Positions 9,049-18,327 of a DNA stretch of 41,470 bases are shown here, in pieces. Source of the DNA: Thoreauomyces humboldtii (lineage: Eukaryota > Chytridiomycota > Chytridiomycetes > Spizellomycetales > Powellomycetaceae); assembly GCA_027596035.1 (NCBI GenBank), contig JADGJA010000106.1, positions 1 through 41,470 of the forward strand, given 5' to 3'. Within the stretch, counting starts at the first letter, position 1. Every line of letters starts with the position of its first letter. Position numbers and translations under genes: made by a program. A model generated the notes under the pieces. The model had not been told where the DNA came from, made no database searches, and was given only the letters and a program-made list of their open reading frames with translations.

Positions 9049-11839
9049 ATGAGGCCACTGCAGAGGACCCCGCCTCCAACTTTGAAGGAGCATACGAGTG
9101 GAAAACGTCGACCCCCAGATCGAGGCTCGTTCAGGTCGATTGGATCTATGAATACACGAACTCCTGACGAGGAAGAGAGCAACTTTGAGAAGGAAGCGTT
9201 GAAAATACTTGTGGAATTGGTCTGTTGGGCCGTGGTGTCGTCGAACACCTGTCCCGTTCAAGCCACGCTGAACGTGTCTTCCAGAACCCCCAATGGATGG
9301 AGGGCAAGAGTTACCTGGAATCGCGTGAGGATATGACCCGGGTGTACAATGACTGGCGCAACACTGCGAATGCGAAAACCAATGATTTCGAGGTCCGATG
9401 GGACATTAAGGAGCTCGCGCAGGAGCGGCCCTGGCCATCGCCCGATGGAAGCATGTCGTCCCGAAGGTGAGGGTATTATGATGATATATAACAGTCCCTT
9501 TGACTGATTAGGAAAGTCAGTAGTGATGAGGGATCTGTCACATCTAGTTTGGTACGTCGCGGATACTCCTGCATCGACCTTCCCAGAGCTCACCCCGAAT
9601 GTCTGTAGTCTTTGCCACGCTCGGATGTCAGTGTATTGAACAAAGAAGAATCGGATACGGCATTTTTCCGAACGGTAGGGCATCTGGAACTGACGTTGCA
9701 GCGATATAATTCGATGACCCTATCGTTTTGTAGTCTGAGGTGTCTCATACAAATGCTCTGAATGCGGGCACGCATGTTAGCCGCTCTTCAATAATAGCTG
9801 CCACGAACGAAACGGAAGCTGTCGCCGGGAATCCGGCCGAATCGGAAGCTATAACTCCGCGTGCCTCGAACATGGCGCAATACACACCCGCCTATCCCGA
9901 GAATCTCGAAGACTTCGAAACGGCGACGCAGTTTGCGGTCGAGCCCACTCCTCATGCATCACAGGGCAGGTTCATGACCAACCACGAGATTATGTCTGAA
10001 ATCCGCGCAGCTTACGAACACGGACTGGTGAGACAAGGCTTTTTTATTGCGAAGACCTTTCGCCAAGCTGAGTGCTTTATCGTTCTTGACAGATGGAAAA
10101 TGAAGACGAGCTGATTGCCTTGCGCACGGAAGTGGAGACGTTTCAGCGACAGAAAGAGCAGTTTGCCGCAGATAAAGTACACAAACGAAGAACTGGACCC
10201 CGATCAAAATGCCTGGTGCTTAATAACTCTCGTAGGCGGCTTTTGACGCTGAGCGCAGGCGGGTGCAAAAAGAGCACAATGCCTGGGAATTGAACAGAAA
10301 AGTAGCACAAATCCTACCGACGAAAAAGTAAGTTTTTGCGACGTTCGGCTTGATAAAGTTTGCAATTCTCATTTATTCGGTTCTTAGGGAACGTCTTGAG
10401 GTGGAACTACTCAAGGAACAGATTGTCTCGCTGCAGAAAAGACACAGGACAAAGGAATTGGAACATAGTCGCACGGAAAATCGCTATCAGAGCAGGATTA
10501 ACGACCTAGCGCAGCAGCTGAGCGAGTGCCAAGCAGAGGTGCAAGTTCTGACCAGACAACGCGCCTCTTGGCTTGAGCGCACGTCGCCGTCTCTGGTTAG
10601 TCATCTGGTTAATTCATCGGTCGGATTGGTTCTGACATGCTTCTTCACAAAGCCACCGGTCCGCCGAGCTCAACCAACTCAGATACGCATCCCCTTGCCC
10701 TGTCGGTCGCCCATGGCCGTACAGGTACAGGGATCCAGACTTCCGCGGGCTAGTCCTCAATCGCGAAGGGTCCCGGCCATCACAATTGCCAGCGCCTGCA
10801 CGACGGAACGCCGACGCCTTACGCTCAGTCCTCGGCCGAAACACAGTTCAGATGAGGTTCTGGACCGAATCGCTTCTGAGCTAGGTTTCGGGCGCGATTT
10901 CCAGGTTGGTTAGAGCGGAGCTGCGTTCTTGATGACGTGCTAGACACTGATTTACGACTTGTTCCGCAAGACTCATACAGACGAGGACCAGAAGGTTACA
11001 CGTACTTGGAAGGCCGACGACTCATGTGTCAGTTTGACCTGGTACCCCAACGGTAGTGTCCGACAGCTGTCGGAACCGTCCGGAGTCAAGGTTGTGTATT
11101 ACACGTCCGGCGATCGTCAAGTGGTGAGTGTGCTTCATGCAGCAACGGTCGTCGGTTAGGGTCTTTCCCTGACCATCTTTCGCTGCTAAGTTCACGCGAA
11201 ACGGTGAAGCCACATATCTCCATGCTGATGGCACGGAGCGCGTGAAGGAAGCAGACGGGTCAACCATTTGCAAGTTCAGTAACGGTCAGGTTGAGCGTCA
11301 CTACCCCAACGGGACACGCGAGATATTCTATAGTGGCGGAAACATCACTTATATGTTCGCGGACGGCACGGTGAGTTGAAAATTGCCTGACTATCCTTTT
11401 CGGGAGATGCATATTGACCCTTCCACTCCGCAACTGTAGGAAAAGACTACGTACCCGGACGGACGAACGTCCACTCTAGATATCGACGGCGTCCGAACGA
11501 CAGAAATGCCGGGTGGTGGAACGGTCAGTTTCCGGTTCCCGTTGGCTTGTCCATTCTTCTTACTGACACTATTTGAACGGTAGGAGATCGTAGGTGGTGG
11601 CGTCCGCACACGACATTATGCGGACGGTGCCTATAAGAAGACGTTTTCGGATGGGCGCATCGAAAAACGATATGCGAACGGGCATGTGCGCATCAGGAAT
11701 CGACAGGTGAGATCCGGTTTCCAGTTCGACCATCCTCACTTGAAAGGTTTTAACAGTTGAACAGGGAGAAGTGGAGCTGGATCTACCTCCTGACCTGGCA
11801 TCAGCGACGGGAACGGCCGCTCCTGCCGCATATGCGTAG
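9049..11839 (+). CDS. CPAP/SAS-4/TCP10-type C-terminal (G-box) domain protein with coiled coil
   Basis: Fourteen exons, hand-assembled: 9049-9219, 9285-9466, 9512-9551, 9609-9674, 9734-10027, 10093-10176, 10236-10327, 10388-10595, 10653-10904, 10971-11123, 11191-11370, 11440-11523, 11584-11706, 11765-11839; 667 aa. Acceptor 9511 or 9520 serves exon 3 equally well. Residues 1-250 look disordered. About 252-380 form a heptad-rich coiled coil (ELIALRTEVETFQRQKEQF; RLEVELLKEQIVSLQKRH). Residues about 464-660 are repeated beta-strand turns: WYPNGSVRQL, YLHADGTERVKEADGS, FSNGQVERHYPNGTREI, TTYPDGRTSTLDIDG, HYADGAYKKTFSDGRIEKRY, ending NGHVRIRNRQGEVELD. This matches the Tcp10_C (G-box) domain of CPAP/SAS-4 in pattern, length and ending. 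In animals that domain binds STIL/Ana2 in centriole assembly; here the role is unknown. The last exon was chosen over a longer alternative because only it continues the family ending. Confidence 0.85.
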
Positions 11840-12245
11840 AGAGGAGCGCCAGGACATTCGGCGTTGGGAATCCTCGGACCCTTTCTTTCAGAAAGAGGAG
11901 ATGGACAGTTACATATATTTTTGGGGACCGGGCAAGGACAGCTAGAGTATGTATTCATTCGGAAAGCATTTTGGAACACCAATCCTTGCTAGTAAGAATT
12001 ACCGATCCCGGATACGGGAACTAATTTCTGACAGAATTGGTTGTTTCGAATGACATGTTTGGATTTACATAGTAAGAAAAGGGAGACGTACAAAATAGCG
12101 ACCAGCCTTCCCGCCCCAGGCGGAGAGGATCTATGAACAAAAAGGAGAGCAAAACAAGAGGCGAAGGCGTGGTAAAGGGGCTTTGCCAAAAAATGGGCAA
12201 TGGTCCGGAAGTGAGACCATCGAAGGAGGGGGGGAGGAGGGAAGT
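11840..12245. other. convergent intergenic region
   Basis: These 406 bases lie between two converging genes (TCP-domain gene, plus; small secreted protein, minus) and should hold both 3' UTRs. An alternative acceptor at 11756-11757 would let the TCP-domain frame run on to 11945, but the resulting tail is unlike the family. No repeat or RNA gene is apparent. Confidence 0.4.
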
Positions 12246-12747
12246 CTACTTGATCTCGATGCTGAACGAGTCGGTTCTGATCTCGCCGATGTTGGTGAGA
12301 GGTGTAGCGGTGACCGTGAACGCGAGGACGGCCGGGGCTGGAAGGGTTCCGTTGAGGCTGACGACTCCGGAAGGGGTCACGATGATCTTTCCCTCGGGCC
12401 GGAGGAGGTCGAGGGTCCAGTTGTAGGTTGCCGCGGGAGTGGGGTCATCCTGGACAAAGAGTTGGGCAAATTGGAGGTCGACGAAGGGCACGGGACGAAG
12501 GGAGATTTCCGTGAGTGGGCAAGCGTCGAATCCGATGCTTGCGAGTTCAGATTCGAGCGAAGGAGACGTGGAAACGGTGCTAGATGGCGATGGCGCGGCA
12601 CCGACGAATGGCTAGGAGAAGCAACAAAAAGGTAAGGGTTAAAGACCGGATGAGTGCAATCATGTTGGATGAACTTCAACTCACGGAAAGGCATGCGACA
12701 ACGGCGACCAAGACAAGGCAGAGAGCGGATCGTGCGGTGGCGAACAT
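12246..12747 (-). CDS. small secreted protein, orphan
   Basis: Two exons on the minus strand (12747-12685 and 12611-12246, intron 12684-12612) encode 142 aa. Exon 1 encodes almost exactly a signal peptide: MFATARSALCLVLVAVVACL, with cleavage plausible near the Ala-Ala-Pro that begins exon 2 (VGAAPSPSS). A Ser/Thr-rich stretch follows, then a compact part with alternating hydrophobic residues (FVDLQFAQLFVQDDPTPA ... SFSIEIK), suggesting a small beta-sheet fold. Two N-glycosylation sequons are visible (NWT, NGT). There is one Cys in the mature part (FDACPL). I do not recognise the family. Size and secretion are compatible with an effector or cell-wall protein, but this is inference. A TATA-like run lies about 185 bases upstream of the ATG. 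Confidence 0.72.
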
Positions 12748-13351
12748 TGTTGAAGTATGTGTATGAATGTAGACAAGAGAGGTGTGGACTGGAATGGGCG
12801 AAAGGATGCAGACTCAAGGCTGGTGGCGATGGAATGGGTCTGTTCTGAATTGGATGAGGAGTACAGGGTGGATGGTGCGCGCAAGACAAGGTAGAGGGGG
12901 AAGCTGGGGTTGGCAAACGGATGTCGATACGATATATATACCGTTCGAGTTCTGCACGCGTCCTCGTCTCTCTCTCAGCTTACGCGCGCGCCGAGAAGTT
13001 TTGGAGCCCGAGGTGCAGTGCTGGGGTGTTCTTCGCTTCTGAGGCTTCTATGCAAGAGAGAGATGTATGGCTTGCGATGTAAGGTGCCTGGTGCTGACAC
13101 GATACAAGCAAGGCTCGCTGAAGCGTCTTCATGCCATCATCAACGCCGTCAAGGAACGAAGGAAAAGAAGGTTTCGCGCGGGGACGGACTCGAGGGCAGC
13201 AGGAGAGAGAACGAGAAGAGGTGGTTTGGACAGCCCAAAGTCGTCAGCCAAACGCGCTTTCACACGATGCGTTCGGACGCGTTTCGCGGGAACTGCGCAG
13301 CAAGCAGCAAGCAGCAATCAGCAATCGTGGACCATTTCCACGCCAGAAAGG
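12748..13351. other. intergenic region between two minus-strand genes
   Basis: These 604 bases hold the presumed promoter of the small secreted protein gene and the 3' end of the membrane protein gene. A short imperfect run of GCAGCAA units lies at about 13297-13325. Open frames on the plus strand here are Arg/Glu-rich and show no family resemblance. Confidence 0.4.
12931..12942 (-). promoter_or_regulatory. TATA-like element upstream of the small secreted protein gene
   Basis: An alternating TATATATA run lies about 185 bases upstream of the ATG at 12747 when read on the minus strand. It is the only such run in this intergenic region. The distance allows for a 5' leader of ordinary fungal length. 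Inference only. Confidence 0.3.
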
Positions 13352-14424
13352 TTATACAGAATCCTCTACACTGCGAAGTGTAACTACTGCAACCCGTGCC
13401 GGAATCCGCTCACTGTCTCTCTCCCCCTCGTCCTCGTCTCGCGAGTGATTCCCGCTCGTCGTCGTGCATGGCAGTGACACCTTTCCCCGGTTTCCTCGAG
13501 TCGCCGTCGCCGTCGCCATCGATCCTCGTGCTCGAAAGATGCTCTTCGAGTCCATCTTCACCAGCGCAAGATCCATGAGATACATCAGGCACATGGACAC
13601 CTGCATCACAAGTACTCGCTAAGTTGAAGGCGCCGACGCCGTTCCCCTCCCGCTGTTCAACTCACCTGCAGGTAGTAGATCACTGCGCTGGCATCAGCTC
13701 CGTATGAGAAGCTCGAAGCGCTTGTCTGATTCATGATCAAGCGAATCGCAGGAAACATGTTGATTCCGACCACACGCAGAACCCCGCTGCTAAGGACTCG
13801 AGATGCGAACGCGTTCAGCGAGGTGTCCTTGTCGGTATTTCTCAAATGCTGCACGGTTATTTTGACCAGGAAGATCGCAGACCAGAGCTCTAACCCCGAG
13901 AGGGTCCCCAGGTACGCGGGGTCAACCTTGCGCACGACATTGCCGGCCGAGCCGGTGCCTAAAGGATCGGAGGTCCTCAAACACATGTCCACCGTCCGCC
14001 AAAGGCAAAGGAGACCGAAAACGAGTCGAAATCCCCAATGGTAGATGCGCTCGCGTTGGCTCACATCGATGACCTTGATGAGCGAGTTCGTGTACAGCGT
14101 AAGCCCGATCTCCCTGATGCTCCATCCCAGGACTTCGAAAAAATTCATTACGCGGAGCGATCGAATATCGGTGATTCTGACTTGTATAAGGCAAACCAAT
14201 CAGGCTGAGGTCATGGAAATTTTGTTTGTCTTCGACTTACTTCCATCAGGACCGTTGGAGAAAATCAATAAGCAGTCAGCGACCAAGCTTGCGCAAGAAG
14301 CGGTGAGTAGTAGCCGCTCATGGAAGCCTCTACGGTTGCGAAGGAACAAAAGGGTGGCAAAGGCGATTGCGAACAAATTGATGAGACCATTTTGCTCTAG
14401 GACGAGACGTAGCGCAAGCGTCAT
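13352..14424 (-). CDS. multi-pass (about 7 TM) membrane protein, orphan
   Basis: Three minus-strand exons: 14424-14241, 14180-13666, 13600-13352, with introns 14240-14181 (60 bases) and 13665-13601 (65 bases); 315 aa. The ATG at 14424 is the first in frame. Hydrophobic segments, in order, include INLFAIAFATLLFL, LLLTASCASLVADCLLIF, MNFFEVLGWSIREIGLTLY, WGFRLVFGLLCLW, LGTLSGLELWSAIFLVKI, VLRVVGINMFPAIRLIM and AVIYYLQVSMCLMYLMDLAL. After the last segment comes a hydrophilic, Thr/Arg/Glu-rich tail of about 70 residues, presumably cytoplasmic, encoded partly by a GGCGAC-type trinucleotide run near 13505-13520. The layout is like fungal seven-helix receptors or integral membrane proteins of unknown function; no signature for opsin, pheromone receptor or PQ-loop is seen. 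Exon phases agree. Confidence 0.72.
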
Positions 14425-15583
14425 GACTGAATCGCAGCAATCGTGAGAGCGTAGACATATTGCGAGGGGACGGGAAGAGCCCCGCACGCCTTTAAACCTT
14501 ATGCGGTTGGGATATCCATGGTCGACTCCCGGTCACGTTCCCTGTATTTTTAGACCCCGAAACCAGAGAAAACCATCAGTTTTGGCTGTTCCATGAAGTG
14601 GGCATCGGTCAAGACTGAATATAGACAGGAAGAGCCTCCATCCCCGAAAGCTCACACCGGCGTGAATGCAACCTTTTATTGCCCCTCATGTTGCACAGCT
14701 GTCTCCCAGGGGTGCATAGTCTTTGAGGAAGCCTGTCGTTTCCTATCCGAGGTATCATAGCTAGACTAGTCTAAAGCCCTGGGAATAGCAACTCCCAGTC
14801 GGCCAGTACCACAATATCGGGCCTTCAACCTTCAGTCTCCCGCCATCTGGCAGCCGAATGCAGCAGTCCGTTCATGAAAAAGTTCGACTGCTCAGTAGTA
14901 AGTCTGCTTACCCAAGCGTCCGACCCCTCCCGCGCCCAAGCCTCGCTCCGCCAGAGACGTCGACGCCGTGTGCCCACACCTCGTGCCTCCGCGTGAGTAG
15001 GTGTGGGGTTCCACAAGAGCCGTTCCCAGATCTTGGTTTCCTTATCTCTGAGAATCGGATCGAATCCCACGAGGGGTGGCGGGGGCAGAAGGGGGGCCTC
15101 GCTCGCCCGCGCGTCGTGTGCCTGTGTGTGTGTGTGTGTGTGATATGATTTTGCTCTTGGGTGATGCTGCTACTGTGAGAGCGCGACTTCCCCATCACCA
15201 CAATCCCCACACACACTCTCCCCACATCTAAAACACACCCACATCATCCCTGGCACTGATTCGATCGCACTGCCGTCCAACACGATAGTGGTAAACAGCT
15301 TTATCCTTCCTGTTTACCGGGACTCTTTGCCGAGGATCAGACGGTCGAGCACTCGCCACCCTGCCCGATACGAACCGTCGCAGTTGACAATCCGTAGCAG
15401 TCTATCACCGCATTCTACCTAAGGGCATTACTCTCTCTGCGCATCAAGACGCCCGTTAGCTCTACACAGTGACTCTTCAGAGTACCCGCGTGACTTCCGC
15501 TTCAGTCTCACCGCATACTCCCCTTCGGTCTCCGTCTTTCTCGAGAGTGGCCCAGGGGATCGAACCGCACTCTCCTCGATCCA
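14425..15583. other. long divergent intergenic region upstream of the kinase gene
   Basis: This gap of 1159 bases separates the membrane protein gene from the kinase gene; both start codons face outward. The kinase-proximal 300 bases are rich in C and T, as in many fungal 5' leaders. A (TG)10 run is at 15123-15142. Open frames here are short and Arg/Ser/Pro-rich and show no family resemblance. I see no tRNA-like cloverleaf. Confidence 0.45.
15123..15142. repeat. (TG)10 microsatellite
   Basis: Ten perfect TG units, followed by ATATGA. It lies about 440 bases upstream of the kinase start codon. Confidence 0.95.
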
Positions 15584-17173
15584 ATGCGAGACAAGTTTCC
15601 TCAGGCGTTGCAGGACGCTGAAGGCCAGCCTCGCACCCTTCGCAACCCTGCTTCCACGTCGAGCCTTTCAGCGAGCCTGGCAGCCGCAGCCATGATGTCG
15701 ACCTCTCCTTCTCAAACTGGAGGTGCTGGTCCGAGTGCGGGCAAAGGCACGGGTCAAGCGGTAGTGGAAGAGCGACCGTTTCACCCACCAATGCTTGCCC
15801 AGATCGCCCAGCTTGCTCAGAAGAATCGTATTGCTCCCAACATCTCAGCCAATGATATGCCGATCAGCACGCCGTCACCCTTCCTGAAGAGTAAATCAAT
15901 GCCGGTCCGGATTCCAGGAGGCCGCGCCCACTCGCCACACACATCACACTCCCCACACCACGAGGACTTTAGCATCACATCTCCTTCTGCTAGTCCTCCA
16001 AGTACATCCTCTTCTCCGGGATCGTCGGCGGCCCTTGGAGCCACCGATGCGCTTGGGCGACCGAAGAGTTTCACCTCTCGACCTCGTGATCCAAAGGTCG
16101 GCATTGCCAGGCCACGACACAGTCTCTCCGTGAGCGTCGTCAGGCGGCGCGCCAATTCCGTGGCAAGCTCCCCGGTAACGAGTGACTCGTACAGTTCCTT
16201 GGCTCAGTCGCCAGCCGTCTCCTTCCTATCATCCCTGGCCGATATGTCGATCTCGCAAGGTCCTGCTCGTGGAGAGTACGTCGAGGGAGATCAGGTCGGT
16301 GACTTCTTACTCGGACGGGAAATTGGCGCGGGCGCCTTTTCCAGAGTGTTTGAGGCCGAGGTTATCGACGGTCCTTACAAGCAGCTCGGAAAGGTTGCCA
16401 TGAAGATTGTCGTTAAAACGGATACTGCTGATGACGGCAGCAGTCAGAACATTCAGCGATTGGTGGATCACGAGACAACCATCTGGTCGCGGCTCCGCCA
16501 CCCGCACATTTTGGAGATGCTGGAATTGATGGACGCCGAGGATGCCGTTTTTGTGGTGTCGGAACTCACGAGCGGCGGCAACCTTCTCGACCACATACGT
16601 GCCAACGGTCGTCTTTCCGAACCGGTTTCTCGCAAGCTCTTCCAGCAGGTAGCCTCGGCCCTCCGGTACCTGCATTTCGAAGAGCAGGTGGTCCATCGAG
16701 ACGTCAAATGCGAAAACATCCTCCTCGACTCGCTAGGGAATGCGAAACTGGCCGATTTTGGACTCTCGGCTCACATGTCGCCCGATGCCGCGCTGTCACC
16801 CGGTTCTCCGACCACTCCCGAAGTGACCGCCACCTCCCCGAACGAACCCGTGTACGTGATGGGATCGGTGCACTATGCGTCGCCTGAAGAGCTGCGTAAG
16901 ACGACAACTTGCAACCCGGCGTCCGATCTCTGGTCCCTGGGCGTGGTCCTTTATGCCATGCTGACCGGAGGTCTTCCCTTCAATGACGGGTTCATGCCAA
17001 GACTTCAGATGCAGATCCTGTCGGGACGATGGGATCAGACCAGACTCGACTCGGCAGGGTGCTCTGAGGAGGCCAAGGCTGTGGTCCGTGGCCTACTTAA
17101 ACCGAAGGTTGCCGAGAGGTGGACGACGTCGCAGTTGTGGTCATCGCCGTGGATGATGGCAGCATCTGAGTGA
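15584..17173 (+). CDS. serine/threonine protein kinase with long disordered N-terminus
   Basis: Intronless, 529 aa, ATG at 15584. Residues 1-235 are disordered and rich in Ser and Pro. The kinase domain runs from about 238 to 525: glycine loop GAGAFSRV, ATP-binding Lys 274 in VAMKIVVK, HRDVKCEN (catalytic Asp 373), DFG at 391-393, then SPE at 433-435 where most kinases have APE, and DLWSLGVVLYAMLTGGLPF. All catalytic residues are present, so it should be active. The HRDVKCENILLD and DFGLS forms point to the CAMK-like group. The segment between DFG and SPE is about 39 residues, roughly 15 longer than usual, and holds five SP/TP sites (HMSPD, LSPGSPTTP, TSPNEP), suggesting control by a proline-directed kinase. 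Its substrate cannot be told. Upstream is an unusually long intergenic region. Confidence 0.88.
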   Translation: MRDKFPQALQDAEGQPRTLRNPASTSSLSASLAAAAMMSTSPSQTGGAGPSAGKGTGQAVVEERPFHPPMLAQIAQLAQKNRIAPNISANDMPISTPSPFLKSKSMPVRIPGGRAHSPHTSHSPHHEDFSITSPSASPPSTSSSPGSSAALGATDALGRPKSFTSRPRDPKVGIARPRHSLSVSVVRRRANSVASSPVTSDSYSSLAQSPAVSFLSSLADMSISQGPARGEYVEGDQVGDFLLGREIGAGAFSRVFEAEVIDGPYKQLGKVAMKIVVKTDTADDGSSQNIQRLVDHETTIWSRLRHPHILEMLELMDAEDAVFVVSELTSGGNLLDHIRANGRLSEPVSRKLFQQVASALRYLHFEEQVVHRDVKCENILLDSLGNAKLADFGLSAHMSPDAALSPGSPTTPEVTATSPNEPVYVMGSVHYASPEELRKTTTCNPASDLWSLGVVLYAMLTGGLPFNDGFMPRLQMQILSGRWDQTRLDSAGCSEEAKAVVRGLLKPKVAERWTTSQLWSSPWMMAASE

Positions 17174-17542
17174 AACGACGATTAGCGGTCACAACCGGAA
17201 AACTCGATTAGCGGAGGGAAGAAGGGGATAGCGCAGATCTCGGGCCTTGAAGGCCTGGGTTCCACGCCTCGGGGATTGCGATTGAACAACCGACCGTCGC
17301 CTCACGGCGCTTGTACCATACAATTTTGGGGGGAGGAAATACCTATGCGATTCAGATTTGTTTCCACACTATCCAGGCACGATGTCCACACGCATTTGAT
17401 CCGCCTTGAAGATATAAATATAATTGCATTGCTTCGCAGGAAGCATACGGAGGGGCCGTGCTACAACCCCCTGGCAAACGCCTCTTCTACTACTAAATCG
17501 CTGTACATGTTCCTCCGAACCCCCGCTGTTTTTCCCATTCGC
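17174..17542. other. convergent intergenic region, kinase / LRP1
   Basis: These 369 bases lie between the 3' ends of the kinase (plus) and LRP1-like (minus) genes. I see 3' UTR-like, AT-richer sequence and nothing else that can be named. Confidence 0.4.
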
Positions 17543-18327
17543 TCACACAGGAACGTTTTTGGACTTCTTCGCCTTTTTCTTCTTTGGCTTTACCGACGCA
17601 TTCGCATCGACGTTCGGACTGCTGGGCGCCGAAGACGGAGCGGAGTCCACCGAGACGACGGACTGCGCGAGGACGCCCGATATGAAGCTGTCCGCCTCGG
17701 CCTCATGCTTTCGCTTCTTTATCTCGCTGCTGATCTCTGGGTTCGCAACCAGACCATGCTGGATGAATCGCGTGGCGGCTCCCTTGTCTATCCGGGAGGG
17801 ATCTGAAAAAAAAAAAAAAGATGTATGAGCGAATGCCCCGCGTGTAGATGTTGCCAGGTCGCGAAGCTAAGCTCACTCTTCTTGGAATTCGTCGCTTCCT
17901 CGTATTTCTTGAAGTACTGTTTGACCCGTGAGAGTTCCTCTTTGATTGGATGTTTCACGGTGCTACTTCCCTGCGTCTTCAGGTAGACTGGTAAAAACAA
18001 CAACCCCCGGTCTCTGATTCAGTCTCAACGATTCCCTGGGCCTGCACATAAGATCCCAGAGTAGAAAGTCGTCCTACCGAAGGTCAGTGTGTTGAGCGCG
18101 AATGCGAGGAGGATGTCGAGTTTTGCCCTGTCCGTGACGTCGAGCTTGCTGAGCTGTTCGTCCAATGGTCGGGCCAGCACGGGCTCGAGCAGCTGTTTGA
18201 CCCGTGCCAGTGCCACTTCGAGGGCTTCGGTCTGTTTCGCCACTTGGTCGGCTTCCATCGTCTTCGTTGTGCGAGCCTGTACTTGAGGTTTTTGAGGGTG
18301 CAAAGGAGGATCGAGTTGGATTGCCAT
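17543..18327 (-). CDS. LRP1: exosome-associated protein, LRP1/RRP47/C1D family
   Basis: Three minus-strand exons (18327-18078, 17987-17877, 17802-17543; introns 18077-17988 and 17876-17803) give 206 aa. The Sas10/C1D domain fills residues about 25-125: helix-rich EALEVALARVKQLLEP, RPLDEQLSKLDVTDRAKLD, then across the first junction LNTLTFVYLKTQG, and HPIKEELSRVKQYFKKYEEA. The C-terminus is a Lys-rich tail (VKPKKKKAKKSKN) as in yeast Lrp1/Rrp47, which binds RNA and partners Rrp6 in the nuclear exosome for rRNA and snoRNA 3' processing. The second intron ends in a run of 13 T before CAG. The ATG at 18327 has a good context (AAAATGG). The frame stays open upstream for about 50 codons but without an ATG. 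Confidence 0.9.

Noticed and set aside
11757..11945. Longer alternative last exon of the TCP-domain gene
   Set aside because: It also keeps phase 0, but the encoded Trp/Arg-rich tail does not match the family, whereas the acceptor at 11764 gives the expected ending.
12183..12635. Plus-strand Gly/Asp/Glu-rich frame of 150 codons
   Set aside because: It is the complement of the small secreted protein gene, whose spliced frame with a signal peptide explains the region better.
15020..15075. tRNA-like GATCGAATCCC stretch
   Set aside because: No matching acceptor stem, D arm or anticodon arm could be drawn.
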